This document shows positions 33,795 to 46,514 of a stretch of 64,000 bases of DNA, in pieces. How positions within the stretch are numbered: position 1 is the stretch's first letter; every line of letters starts with the position of its first letter. Source of the stretch: Colocasia esculenta (lineage: Eukaryota > Streptophyta > Magnoliopsida > Alismatales > Araceae); the NCBI GenBank assembly GCA_014218235.1, contig CM024761.1, positions 90,149,968 to 90,213,967 of the forward strand. Direction: 5' to 3'. The notes under the pieces are model-generated. The model worked only from the letters and a program-made list of their open reading frames with translations. It made no database searches and was not told the DNA's origin. A program made the translations under genes and the position numbers.

Positions 33795-36700
33795 TTACTG
33801 TGGAGGTACAGGTAAATAGAAGGCAGGAGACAACAGAGAGGCAAAATGGGAGATGGTTTCCCATGCCTGAACTTCCTGCTCTTCAAAAAGATTTTTAAAA
33901 GCTCCAAAAGACACAGAGTAAGATGGTCCCATGGTGGGAGCCATCCGTTTGAGATGAAGATCTAGATGCTGATAGAGAAGATCAGCATATGCATCCTTGT
34001 CCATGTTCATCTTGAGAAAACGAGAAGTGCCAAAGCTGGCACAGGAGAGGAACTGGTCCATGGTGACAGGGTAGTGATTGTGGTTAGCTCTGAGAGCTTG
34101 GTGCATAGCCACATACACTTTGTATCTTTCTTCCCAGACCTTGAAGGGGTCATCAACAAGATTAATGGAGTTCATATCTAGGAAAGTGGCTGGAGAAATA
34201 GCTGGTTTGCCTTCCCTGGCCTGAGCTTCATTGAGTTCAGACAGCTGCTGAGCTGACAGGGGGTAGAACTTGGACCATTCAGAAGATGTGAGCCTTTCAC
34301 ATTCAGACAGGATAGGGGAGAGAACTTCAGCCTTTACATGGCCCTGGTGATATTCCCTGAATAGGAATCTAGAAAAGGAAACCAGGTAGCCTTTCTGCAC
34401 TTTAATTCTGCCCAAGACTCTGGCAAAACGCTCAAAGATGATGGATCCTACAGAGGATTCCATAACTAGAAAGTGAATTTGAGGAAGGGCTATCTCCTCA
34501 GGTATTTGAAGTGTAGCAAAATCTACCTGAATATCTGAAGTGTGAGAGATAACTGGAGACAAGGCTGAAATGGCCTTCCTGAACTGACAGAGCTGAACTT
34601 CTGGAAGTCTATGAATATATCTGTAGTTGTTGAATAGCATGAAATGCCTGATCATCTTTATTTCCGATTGAATGTAGGGTGCCCAGAGTTCTTGGTGGTA
34701 CATCCTGAACCACTCAGAGAGAGTCAAGGAGTGGTCCCTTGGAGGAAATCTGGCAGATTTGGCAAGAATGAACTTCTTGAGAAGATCCTTGTGACCTTTG
34801 CCCCACTGCTCTTCAGATTTGGAGTGAGCAAGAGAGAAAATTTTGGATTTTTCGGTTTTTGAAAGAGAAGTATAGGGGAAAATGGTGTGCAAATGATCTG
34901 TAAGGTTTTGAAAGGGAAGGTTGATGATGGTGGCATAAGCAACTTTGGAAAGGTATTCCCTATACAGTGGGTTATGTTTGTTGTCCACTGTGAGAGAAAA
35001 CCACAAAGGAGGGTATTTGGGTTCAGAGGAAGAGGAAGAGGTAGAAGTAAGTTTCCTCTTCTTGGAGGCAGGATTAGAAGGATCTGCCCTGTGAACATGT
35101 TCTCCCACTTTCAACACAGACCTGAGGATCCCTTCCTCAAATTCATCCTTTATCTTTTCAATAAAGGGAGAATTGAGTTGAGCATGTTCAGGTATGATAG
35201 TGATGAAAGATGGTGGAGGAGTAGGATGAAGAAAAGAGTGTGAAGTAGTGTGGAGATCATCAGTTGGTCCAAGGGAGGGACCAGAGGAGGAAGAGGATGC
35301 TCCAGCTGAGGATGCTGGAGGGGCCTCAAATATAGGAGAAGGAGAAGGAATGGTGGACTGAAATGGTGTAGGAGAGGAAATTGGTCTAGATTGAGGCTTC
35401 TTGAATGTTTGAGGAGCAGGAGGTGCTGTAGGAGCTGATGGTGGAGTTGGAGGAATAGGTGTGTGAGAGGGGGAAGAGGGAGCTGGGGGCTTGGGTGCCA
35501 AGAGCTCTTCTGCCTCTATCTGCACAGACTCACTCTCCAATGGTCCTGATCCTTGCTCAGATGGCCCTGTTGGCCCTGCATCCTGATCAGCTGGCCCTGT
35601 TGGCTCTACCTCTTTTGTTGCTGCTGCTGCTTCTGGTGATGCTGCTGCTTCTGGAGGAGGAGGAGCGTGAGCTCCAACTGCCTTGATAATATCTGAGAGC
35701 ATGCCTTTCATGCTGCTCATTTCCTTGTTAAACCATTTCATAGCATTTCTGATTTGGGCCAACTCTTTGTTGGCTGAAGCTTGACTCAGAAATATAGAGT
35801 TGACATCTGACTGGAGAGAACATAATAGTTCACCTTGAACATTCAGCCTTTCAATCACTGGCTTCAAGTTTATGACAATTTTCTGCTTAACCTGCCTCTC
35901 AAATGGAGAATCAGCCAGGAGAGGAACTCCAGAGGCAACCTCTTTTCCTTTCTTCTTGCCTTCATTTTCTGGAGGAGGTTGATCATCATCTGAGCTCGAA
36001 GAGCTTGCAGTCTCCCCTTCTCTGTCATCCAAATTTGAAGAATCTCCATGCTTTTCATCCTTATCAACATCTGGAGTTGCGTCTACTGAACCTTCTTTTG
36101 ATAGCTCCCCCTCAATAGGAGCATCTTCTTCATCTGATACTTGCTCCCCCTGACTGGGAGCAGATTCCAACACAGAGTCACCTTGGGCAGCTAGGTGCTC
36201 TACCTCTACTGGAACATCTTCCATTGGTTCATCAATGTGGCCTGATGCCACAGTCTCTTCTGCAACTCTGCTACTTGTTTCTGGAGCACTTGAGATAAAA
36301 GGAATCGAATCTATGATGTCTGCCAGAATCGATGCAACTACAGTTGAGGGATGTGGGTCCTCAACTGGAATAATGTCCTCTGGGAGGAGATCCTCAATTC
36401 TCCTTTCTGCAAAAGTTTGAACTGATTCTTCTGGAAATCCTGAAGCTTCTACAGACGCCCTTTCTTCTTCTACTGCACTTTCAGACTGAACTTCTGCAAT
36501 GGAGGGCCGTGAAGATTCTGCTGCTTCAACTGCTGGAGCTAAAATTGACTCCACTGGCAATTCTGGAGTCATATCCGCTGATCCCATCTCCGGATGAACA
36601 ACTGAGGTGTCGATAATGATGGCTTCGCCTTCAGCAACTGAAGCCTTGAACCAGACACCACTTTCCACAGAGAAGCCACTCTTCTTCAGGTTCCTGGACC

Positions 36701-37459
36701 TGATTGCTTGGCCCATTTTCTCTACAACTGCCCCAGAAAGATCAACACCGAAGTGTTTGAAGATCTTGGTGAGTAGGTGGGCATAAGGCAGGGACACATT
36801 GAACTTACTCTTGGTGTCCCAAATCTGATCTCTTGCAAACTTCATTCTTTCCATTATCACTGCAGCCATATTTATCTCCTTATTCTGAATGGCCCAGTAC
36901 ATCATGTCCGAATCGGCCTTTGTGCAAGATGCACTTCTGGGAACTAGGATTTGACAGACAATAAAATGGAGAAGACGATTGAAGGCGGATAGTTGATTTA
37001 TGTCGATCTTGCCGTCTCTCAGCTTGAATCCTGGCCCGATAATTCCCAAACCTTTCACTTGGGCATCCACAGTGTGAACCCCACTAAATCCGGAAGTCTT
37101 TACATTGAACAACATTTTCAGCAACTCAGGGTCTATTCTAATCATTGTTCCCTTTACTGAAGAAACTAGAGACCCATCTTCCTCTGTTCTCATACACAAA
37201 AAAAGGCTTTTACCAAGTCCGGATAACTGACCTCTGAAAAGGTGGAAATTTCTGTCCACTGCATCTGATTGATCAAATCTACTACGCTGCTCATTCCACT
37301 TTTCCTCAGATTAGCGACATCTACTTCTTTGTTGCCACAGAGCTTTGTCTTCACAAAGGTAAATCTCTCCTGCTGCTCAGGAGTGAGGAACTCGGCGCTG
37401 TAGCCACCCAAACTGCCGGCGATGATAGGTGCGGCCATAGATTCAGGTGGGAAAGGCAA
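33795..37459 (-). CDS. Large extra ORF downstream of pol (envelope position), function unknown
   Basis: Open for 1154 codons from 37259 to 33795, with its probable start at 37459 in another frame. The two are linked by a one-base slip in an A-run near 37200 (AFFC... then RTEEDGSLVSS). N-terminal 280 residues: GFSG..TVDAQV, LVPRSASCTKADSD and SLPYAHLLTKIFKHFG, resembling the 'putative plant transposon protein' domain. Residues about 230-500 are acidic, Glu/Ser-rich. About 560-740 are Pro/Ala/Ser-rich. The C-terminal 400 residues are globular-looking (PPLWFSLTVDN, SARFPPRDHSLTLSEWF, GPSYSVSFGAF). No signal peptide, membrane helix or furin-like site is seen, so an envelope role is not supported. 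A decayed homologue is at 1-3113. It lies 375 bp downstream of pol, same strand. Confidence 0.85.
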
Positions 37460-37833
37460 CGGAGGGTGGAGACGGAAGGTGAGGAGAAAGAATCCTCAAG
37501 AAATTTTGCGGGAAGTAGGAGGAAGATTCAAATTTGCAGAGGATTGAGATGGAGTTGTTAGGGCATCGGCTCAAGCGGCAGGATAAAAGAGGGAAAAAGG
37601 TAGACGATGAGACACGAATCGTTCTGTCATCGATTTTATGAATAAATTAATGCTACGTGGAAAGTGAGGCGCCAAGCGGCGGAGAAAACGACAAAAGGTT
37701 TTGACTATTCAAACGGACTTCAATGAGAGAGCGTTTACTACAATACAATTTGAATTTCTTTTGCTTATTGCCATGGAGGGAAAAATTACTTTAATTCTAA
37801 GAATTTAATGTGCCACTTGTAAGCAAACTTTTA

Positions 37834-40800
37834 TCACAAATTGCACATGCCTAATTCCCTTCTAAGAGATGTAAATCTCTCTTCAGGTAAGGCTTTTGTG
37901 AAAATGTCTGCTAATTGGCCATTTGTATCAATAAAGGATATTTCAATATTTCCATTTGCAACATGATCACGAATAAAATGATATCTAACCTCAATATGTT
38001 TGGTCCTTGAGTGCTGAACTGGATTCTTGGTGAGATTAATGGCACTGGTGTTGTCACACAGCAACGGGATTGATTTGATATTTAATCCAAAGTCCTCAAG
38101 CTGTTGCTTTATCCATAAGAGTTGTGTGCAGCAACTTCCAGCAGCCACGTACTCAGCTTCAGCTGTAGAGAGTGCTACTGAATTTTGTTTCTTTGAGGAC
38201 CAAGATATCAAACACCCTGCAAGGAACTGACAACAACCACTGGTGCTCTTTCTATCTAATTTACATCCAGCATAGTCAGCATCAGAGTAACCTACTAGGC
38301 TAATTTCACATTGTTTTGGATACCATAGACCTAAGTCATGAGATCTTGCTAGATATCTAAATATTCTTTTCACAGAAATTAAATGTGATTCTTTAGGATC
38401 TGCCTGATATCGAGCACACATGCATACACTAAATAAAATATCAGGTCTACTAGCTGTTAAATAAAGGAGTGAACCTATCATACCTCTGTAGATCTTTTGA
38501 TCTACTTTCTTACCATCTTTGTCACTGTCCATTCTTGTTGATGTACTCATTGGTGTCGACAGTGGCTTGGTATTTTCGAATCCAAATTTCTTCAATAGTT
38601 CTTTTGTGTACTTAGCTTGACTGATGTGAGTTCCTTCCTTTCCTTGTTTGATTTGAAGTCCAAGGAAATAGTTGAGTTCTCCCATCATACTCATTTCAAA
38701 TTCTCCCTGCATTAACTTTTCAAAATACTTGCAAAGAGACTCATCAGTAGAACCAAAAATGATATCATCTACATAGATTTGAACCAATAGGATGTGTTTG
38801 ACTTTTGACTTTATAAAAAGAGTACTATCTACCTGACCTCTACTGAAACCATGATTTAGAAGGAAAGAGCTAAGCCTTTCATACCAGGCTCTAGGTGCTT
38901 GCTTTAAACCATATAATGCCTTGTGAAGTTTGAAAACATGATTAGGAAATTCTGTGTCATCAAAGCCCGGAGGTTGTTCCACATAAACTTCCTCTTTTAT
39001 GAAACCATTTAAGAATGCGGATTTAACATCCATTTGAAATAGTGTCAAGTTTAAAGCAGATGCATATGCAAGTAATATTCTAATGGCCTCAAGTCTAGCT
39101 ACAGGTGCATAGGTTTCATCGAAATCTATGCCTTCCTCTTGAGAATAGCCTTGAGCTACCAATCTGGCCTTGTTTCTTAAGATTGCACCAGTTTCATCCA
39201 GTTTATTTCTGAACACCCATTTGGTGCCAATGACTGGATGGTCTGATGGTCTAGGAACAAGTGACCATACTTGGTTTCTCTTGAATTGATTTAATTCATC
39301 TTGCATGGCTACTATCCAAGATTCATCAGAAAGAGCTTCATTGACTGTCCTAGGCTCTATCTGAGAAACAAAGGCTAAATAATCACAAGGAATAACATTA
39401 CCTCTTGTTCTTACCCCAATGGATGGATCACCAATGATATTTTCAAGTGGGTGATCTTTCTTGTATCTCCACTCCTTTGGAAGGTTTTCATGAGTAACTT
39501 CTTCTTGTTGTAATTCTTCCAGAGGTGGATCATCCTTGTCCTCAATTGATGCATCTTTTAGTTTCTTGGATAGTTCTTCTGCATCATCATCGTCACTATC
39601 TACTCCCTTTCTCAAGGAAGGGTTAGTTTCATCAAAAATAATGTGCACAGATTGTTCAATCAACAAGGTACGTTTATTAAATACTCTATAGCCTTTAGGT
39701 TTAGACGTGTACCCCATGAAGATGCCTTCATCTGATTTGGCATCCAGCTTACCAATGTCCCTTTTTCCATTGTTGTGAATGAAGCAAGGGCACCCAAAGG
39801 TTCTGAAGTGGCTGATCTGAGGCTTCTTCCCTTTGAATAGTTCATATGCAGTCTTCTTCAGGATTGGCCTGATCATTACTCGGTTGATAATGTAGCTTGC
39901 TGTATTGACTGCTTCAGCCCAAAAGTATCTAGGCAGATCATATTCTGAGAGCATAGTTCTTGCCATGTCCAATAGGGTTCTGTTCTTCCTCTCAGCGATG
40001 CCATTCTGTTGAGGTGTCCTTGGTGCTGAGAAATTGTGCTCAATTCCCTGATCATCACAAAATCTAGAAATTTTTCATTTTGAAATTCACCACCATGATC
40101 TGATCTGATAGACACAATGCTGAACTTCTGATCTTTCTGAACTTTCTTACTGAAGCTGACGAAACTTTCAAAAGTATCATCTTTATGTTCTAGGAATGAT
40201 ACCCATGTAAATCTTGAGTAGTCATCAACTATGACAAATCCAAAATTCTTTCCTCCAAGACTGGTAGTCCTCATTGGCCCAAATAGATCCATATGAAGGA
40301 GCTCCAAGGGTTTTGAGGTGGTCACCATCGTCTTTGACTTGAAGGAGACTTTGGTGTGCTTTCCCTTAGCACAAGGTTTACATACACCTTCCAACTTTGT
40401 ACTGACCTTAGGTAGACCTTGCACAAGATTCTTCTTTAGCAATTTTCTCATGCCATCTATGCTGCAATGTCCAAGTCGTCTGTGCCATAATTCTGTGGAT
40501 TTATTTTATTTGCTGCCAGGCAAACATTTTGAACCTTGAGTTCTTCAAGATAGAGCACATACAAATTCTTTTCTCTATTAGCTTCAAAGATGACTGTTCC
40601 ATCCTTCAGTATACTGCACTTTGACTCTTGAAACTTGATCTGATGGCCTCTGTCGCACAGCTGGCTAATGCTGATGAGATTGTGCTTCAATCCCTTGACT
40701 AGTAGCACATCTTCTATGACTGTTTTTCCTTTGTTTTCACAGAGCCACTGCCTATTACGATTCCTTTCCCATTATCTCCATAGGTAACTGTTCCATCTTC

Positions 40801-40908
40801 AGCTTGGAGATGAGAGAACAACTTCTGGTTTCCTGTCATGTGTCTTGAGCACCCACTATCCAAATACCATTTGGATGCTCGAGGGTTAACCTGAAATAAA
40901 GACATCAA
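37834..40908 (-). pseudogene. Sirevirus 2 pol: protease, integrase, reverse transcriptase, RNase H
   Basis: Order on the minus strand: protease with WYLDSGCSRHMTG (40870), GAG-pre-integrase region (KGLKHNLISISQLCD, 40700-40460), integrase core (LHMDLFGP, VDDYSRFTWV, SDHGGEF), RT (QMDVKSAFLNG, catalytic YVDDIIFGS near 38775) and copia RNase H (GYSDADYAGC, STAEAEYVA, DIFTKALP). The frame is broken near 40715, 40490 and 40060; the last splits the integrase catalytic core before its Glu. RT-RNase H is one open frame of 712 codons (39972-37834) with intact-looking catalytic residues. Pol would convert RNA to DNA and integrate it; this copy cannot make the full polyprotein. Confidence 0.93.
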
Positions 40909-42500
40909 GCTTTAGGTACCCAAATTCTTTTGGGTCCTGATTGGTTAGTATCATTAATTTTACCTTTTAATATCCATTTTTTATGTCTTGTTGGGCATGT
41001 AGTTATAATATGTCCTAACTTATTGCAGTGACTACAGCAGGATAACTTAGTCACTTTTTCTATGTATTTAAAATCAGCTTTGTATGCTACATCTTGTTCG
41101 GGTACAAATTTTGGTGTTGGATATGTTTTAGGATAGACCTTGGTTTCTTCATTATCTGGGGGTGTATATCCTAACCCATTTTTCTTCTTACCTGATCTCC
41201 TAGCCCTTTTAATATTAGAGAGTTTTTACCATTAGTAAATTTTCTAGTGTGCTTGATAGTTTATCATTTTCTTCATTTAAGTTTTTAATTTCTTTCTTAA
41301 TTCATCTGTACTTTCCTGTTTTTCTAGTTTAGTTATTTGTTCATTTTTAGCTTTTAGGTCTTCACATAACAGTTCATTTCTTCGTTTAAGTTCAATTATT
41401 TGACTTTCTAATTGTTCATTTTCTGATTTTAGATCTGAGTTTGTATTTTCTATACAGACTATGTTTTTCTTACTTACTTTTAATAGTTTAGTTACTTCTT
41501 TATATTTTTCATAAAGTTCGTTGAAAGCCTCTTCTAGACTATCGGAGTCTGAACCATTGCATGAATCAAAAGATGAGTCAGAAGTTACCTTTTCTTCAGT
41601 GTTTGCCATGAAGGCCAAGTGGGCTTTTTCTTCATCGCTGCAGGAGCTTGACTCACTATCTGAGTCGCTACTGTTTTCCCATGCTGCTGCCATTGCTTTC
41701 TTTTTGTACTTTCTAAACTTCTTGGAACTGTCCTTCTTCCTGAACTCTGGCTTCTTTAACTTAGGACACTCAGTCTTAATGTGTCCTGGCTTCTTACATT
41801 CATAGCAGATGGGTTCTCCTTTCTTCATTTCTTTTCCATCTGGCTTCTTGAAATCCTTATTCTTTTTGAAATACCTTCTACCAGATTGAGATTTCTTCTT
41901 TTTAGCCAAAATTCGCTGTAACCTTCTAGATAACATAGCTTCCTCATTCTCGCTGTCTGCATCACTTTCGCTTTCAGCTGAGCTTGCATCTGGTGAATCT
42001 TCTTCAGCTTTTAAGGCGTTGGAGTGCTTCTTTCTGCTAGAGGACTCTCCTAGCCTTTCCATATTGATTTCATGGGCCATGAGGGACCCAATGAGCTTTT
42101 CTACAGACATTCTCTTCAGATCATTAGCTTCTTCTATTGCTGTGACTTTTGGAGTCCATGAGGACGGTAAGGATCTAAGTATCTTTCTTACCATATCTCC
42201 CATCTCATAGACTTTCCCCAGGCTAGCCAGTCCATTTGTGATGTCAGTGAACGGCTGAACATTTGAGTTATGGACTCACTTGATTGCATCTGAAATCTTT
42301 CATATTGAGTGACAAGAATATCGATTCTTGTTTCCTTCACTTTGTCTGTGCCTTCATAAGTAATCCTGAGCTTTTCCCACATTTCCATTGATGATTTGCA
42401 GGCTGAAACTCTGTTGAATTCCTTCTTACTTAGAGCACAGCATAGGATACTCTTTGCATTGCAATTCAGGGAAATCTTCTTCCTGTCATCATCTGTCCAT
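40909..42500 (-). pseudogene. Sirevirus 2 gag, 5'-truncated, with two zinc knuckles
   Basis: Begins inside the copia gag domain (MWEKLRITYEGTDKVKETR, near 42380) directly at the LTR junction, so start codon and N-terminal part are deleted. A one-base loss near 42250 shifts the frame. It then continues with KRMSVEKLIGSLMAHE, a Ser/Asp/Glu-rich and Lys-rich region, knuckle 1 CYECKKPGHIKTEC (41800), a long coiled-coil-like Glu/Lys/Leu region (41520-41280), a frame break near 41280, and knuckle 2 CSHCNKLGHIITTC (near 41020). Gag forms the particle and binds RNA. The coiled-coil between two knuckles is consistent with the long gag of Sireviruses. Confidence 0.88.
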
Positions 42501-44472
42501 AGTTACAGTTAGTTTAAATAACAATCACACAAGGAAGACAGTCACACAACACAAGGATTATCCTGGTTCGGACTTCCTTTCCTTAGGAGTCCTACGTCCA
42601 GTCCCTGAGCAACAACTCAGGATTTCACTAACTAGGGAACAGTCCCCCTAAGGACGCTACAACACCCAGCTCAGCTGGTCTTCCTTCACACTCGAAGGGA
42701 ACAACACCCTAGATACCACTAGGTCTTCCTTCACACCCGAAGGGAACAACACCCTGGATATCACCAGGTCTTCCTTCACACCAGAAGGGGAACAACACAA
42801 AGAGAGGTTTGAAAGACAAGCCCCTAGATCAAACTGCAACAAGCAATGATCTGAAGTAACTAGAACTGAGAGCAAAGAGATTATAAACAATTCACACTCT
42901 CAGAACTATACAGGCTCTCTCAAGATTTTCACAAACTGGTGGAGAGCAAAGAGCAAAAGCTAAGAGGAGTGAAGGATCTTGGCTCTCGACTTTCTTCAGA
43001 AGAAATTGAATGCTTGAATATCCAATCTACGTTGTCTATTCTTCTGACTTGGATTTATAACTTCAATTTGAAATCTAAACGTTGAAGTGTCCGTTGTCTC
43101 TCTTTTGAGTAGTCGTTAGACTGAATGACATCTGGAGTCTTGGAAGCTTCCTGTCAACAGTCTTTTGATTACTTGAGCACGCAAAGAGATGAGATCTTCA
43201 AAGATATCCGATGGCTTCTATTTGTTTAACGTTGTACCATGAAGCTAGTTCAGAGGTCTGCACAGATGTCAATCTTAAATAGCAGACAGATAAGCTGTCT
43301 CTGATGTCAGTCAGCGTCAGTAGCAATAGTCAAGAAAATAGTAATGCCAAATAGCTTTAGTCTAAAGGACGTTATCAGAGTAGGCACGATAAAGGATGAT
43401 ATGGTCTGCATGCATGCAGAGATATGTTCAGATCTCATAAATGCAAAAGCGTCAGAGAGATGTTTACGTGGGCTTTGACTGGTCAATGCTTTAAGATGAA
43501 TAGGATATCAATATATGAAATCGATGACTGAATGACTTATGAAATCGTTATGAACACTAATAAGTCATTATAGAGAGCAAATCGTTATGAATACTTATCA
43601 AGTCGTTATGAACTCTAAAGAAATCGTTATGCTAACTTATGAAATCGTTATAACAAGCAAGTCGTTGCGAGTTCTAAGGAAATCGTTATGATAACTTATG
43701 AAATCGTTATAACAAGCAAGTCGTTGCGAGTTCTAAAGAAATCATTATGATAACTTATGAAATCGTTATAATAAGCAAGTCGTTGCGAGTTCTAAAGAAA
43801 TCGTTATGATAACTTATGAAGTCGTTACAACAAGCAAGTCATTGCGAGTTCTAAAGAAATCGTTATGATAACTTATGAAGTCGTTACAACAAGCAAGTCA
43901 TTGCGAGTTCTAAAGAAATCGTTATGATAACTTATGAAGTCGTTACAACAAGCAAGTCGTTGCGAGTTCTAAAGAAATCGTTGTGATAACTTATGAAGTC
44001 GTTACAACAAGCAAGTCGTTGCGAGTTCTAAAGAAATCGTTATGATAACTTATGAAGTCGTTACAACAAGCAAGTCGTTGCGAGTTCTAAAGAAATCGTT
44101 GTGATAACTTATGAAGTCGTTACAACAAGCAAGTCGTTGCGAGTTCTAAAGAAATCGTTACGGTTCTTATAGAGTCGTTGCGACATCGATTTGTTTGAAA
44201 CAACATGACTTTTCAGTCTTATAAGAGAATCGTTGTGAACTTCAACAGAAATCGATATGGATTTAGAGAAATATCATGTTGAAAAGATTGAAGCTTCAGA
44301 GTAGTAATGCATACCTTTATTGGCTTGTTTGACCTCGGTATTTTTCCTGTACTTAAGACTTATGAAATATTCATCAGATATGATTGATAAATTCTTGTTT
44401 GGTTTTTTTAATCATCAAAATATGTATATATATATAATTGATTAAAATTGCATGGGGACAGATTGATCATCA
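42500..44472 (-). repeat. 5' LTR of Sirevirus 2, 3'-truncated
   Basis: Matches 31670-33577 almost base for base but lacks the last 106 bp. At 42500 the LTR joins gag sequence directly, so the LTR end, primer-binding site and leader are deleted. Its 59-bp array has nine units (43621-44151) against eight in the other LTR. Confidence 0.93.
43621..44151 (-). repeat. 59-bp tandem array, 9 copies (5' LTR)
   Basis: Same unit as 32786-33256, one copy more. A few units have single changes (for example CATTGCGAG for CGTTGCGAG). Confidence 0.95.
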
Positions 44473-46293
44473 GCCAAAACCCTTGAGAACATGACGACCC
44501 GATAGGTCGCGTTCTCAACACGGTCATGACAAGGCTTCCCATCGTGTTCTTAACGCGACAGGGCCCTGCGTCACGTTCTGCTTGACTGTCTCAGAAAGAC
44601 CTGCCGTGTTCCTTGACAGACCCCGTCACGTTCTTGAAATACCCTATCACGATCCTTATAGTGGTAAGTCTCCTTCTTGAGTTTTGTGCATAAACCCTAG
44701 TTTCCTCTAGTTCTTGTCTTGTTATAGTGTCTATGCATCCTGTTAATATAGAAAATGCAGTAAAAAAGGTTATATATTCATGAACTTGTAATGTTTTAAT
44801 TAAAAGCCATACACTTGATCCTCTCATATCCATGATTTCTCTATCACATGCACACACTAGAAACCACTCCATATGACTTGCCAAGGTGTTAAAATATTCC
44901 ATAATATATCTGGTAATTAAGTGTAATTATTTCATGTTAACTTCCCTATTATTTTAAATGGACTTGTCTTCGCTTTATTCACTCGATTTGATACCATTAT
45001 CGAAGCTCCTCTGCCTTTGAGCACTCAAGGCATGACGAGCAATTACTTTCTATACACACTTATCTTGACTTGGAAGATCTCTCCGTTGAGAAGACTCCTG
45101 ATTGGACCAAGAAATCCTTATTCAAGGCTTCTGTAAGACTCATTGGCTTTGGCGAATGTCTATTGCCGACGAGCAGGTTGTACCCTCAATACCTATAATA
45201 CCCTTAGGGATCAGCATGATCCAACGGCCTTAGATTTCTCTCTTACCTTGAGAACACGCCGAACCTCTAGACTATGTTCGTAGCACGGCCAGTGGGCGGT
45301 TAGTGAGTCACACCAGACTACTAGCACCAGGTATGTGTGTTGAGCAACCGTTATTATTGTCGTTTTATCGTTGTTTTACGATCATGACCTCGTTCTCATC
45401 TACTATCTCTATCCTCTCATCTGTTCACGTTATCTCTATACTCTCGTCTATTCATCAATTACTCTCATATATTCTTGGTACTCTATTTGGCCATCTATTG
45501 ATTGTCTAAGATAACAAAACATAATCAATACCTGGCAACATTATAAAGGGTCTGATTTGGTCCTGGGAGGTGCGCCCGAAAAGTGCTACTTGCCCACGGG
45601 AGTTTAATGATCAGGGTGTTTGGTATTACATCCAAGTGTTATACTATCTAGATTAATCCAAGACAATTAATCCAAGTGTTATATTCTCTCGGTTGAGAAA
45701 AAGATCAACTAAGGTGCTATCTTGACTATTGTGCTAATGTGCAATTATACGTGCTATCTCGTGAAATTGCCAATCCTTTATCGTGCTAGATGTGCTATAT
45801 TTTTTTGAAAAGTAATATTGTTCTCTTGCTATCATGTGTCATTACTCTCTTGACTATACTTGAACGTTCGCTCTAGTTATCCTGCTATTCAAGATATTAA
45901 TCACTTAAAGCATAGTTGTTTTTTGAGATATTAAGTCCTATTAAGCATTATCGCTCATCTTGCGCTATTTGTTATATGTGTTTCAGGTGAGTCTGAGGAT
46001 GAACACCACACTCACAAGGATGGGGACGAGCAGGCGCAGGAGTGACCCGATGTGTTGTCAACCAATCATCTTAGTATTTAGTTAGATAGTTAGTTTGCTT
46101 TTATTTGAATAAAGTACTCTGGGCCCATACTTTTGGCTCTGAATTTGGATGTAATATTGATTAGAGAAATTATCAATAAAGTTTGTTTCATTTGATATTA
46201 TTCTAAATCGTGCAATGGTTTGATGTCAATTTTACACTCTATTTTATATATTTAACTGTAGCCTGCTTCGATATTCTACGTCGGGGAGTTACA
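44473..46293 (+). repeat. Solo LTR A, right part
   Basis: Resumes after the Sirevirus with GCCAA (44473-44477) and ends GGGGAGTTACA. Near 44500-44640 it has several GTCGCGTTC / AACGCGACAG / GTCACGTTC words, the motif array described for LTRs B-E. The 3' part (46100-46293) is AT-rich with AATAAAG words that may be polyadenylation signals. Confidence 0.85.
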
Positions 46294-46514
46294 TGCTCTC
46301 ATTGATAGAGAACAAAATGAACAAGAAATTGAAGAAAAGCCAAATGTAGAAGCTCAAAATTTCTATAAGTTCTTATCAGATGTAGAGAATCCACTTTATG
46401 CATATTGTAAAAAGGTGTATAAATTGTCATTTGTATTCAGATTGTTGCACATAAAAATCTATGAATCACGTGACAAATACTTGTATGGATATGTTGCTTG
46501 ACCCATTTAGGGAG
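46294..46514 (+). pseudogene. CACTA TnpD-like transposase, second piece
   Basis: Starts with the TGCTC duplication. The frame reads an acidic stretch, then NFYKFLSDVENPLY and KLSFVFRLLHIK, then a broken block to DPFR. In plant CACTA transposases this block (EAKRFY..L..A..PLW..C, LS...RLL..K) follows the N-terminal domain, as here. Cut at 46514 by solo LTR B. Confidence 0.75.

Larger units (their letters stand above)
31564..44472 (-). mobile_element. Sirevirus-like Ty1/copia retrotransposon 2, nearly complete
   Basis: 12.9 kb element on the minus strand: 5' LTR (44472 to 42500, end missing), gag (from about 42500), pol (40908-37834), extra ORF (37459-33795), two polypurine tracts and 3' LTR (33577-31564). 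GCCAA duplications are perfect. The LTRs are nearly identical, which implies recent insertion. However, gag carries one and pol at least three frameshifts, and a deletion removed the LTR end, primer-binding site and start of gag. It sits inside solo LTR A. Confidence 0.93.

Noticed and set aside
33795..37459. Calling the extra ORF an envelope gene
   Set aside because: Position fits, but no signal peptide, transmembrane segment or cleavage site is visible.
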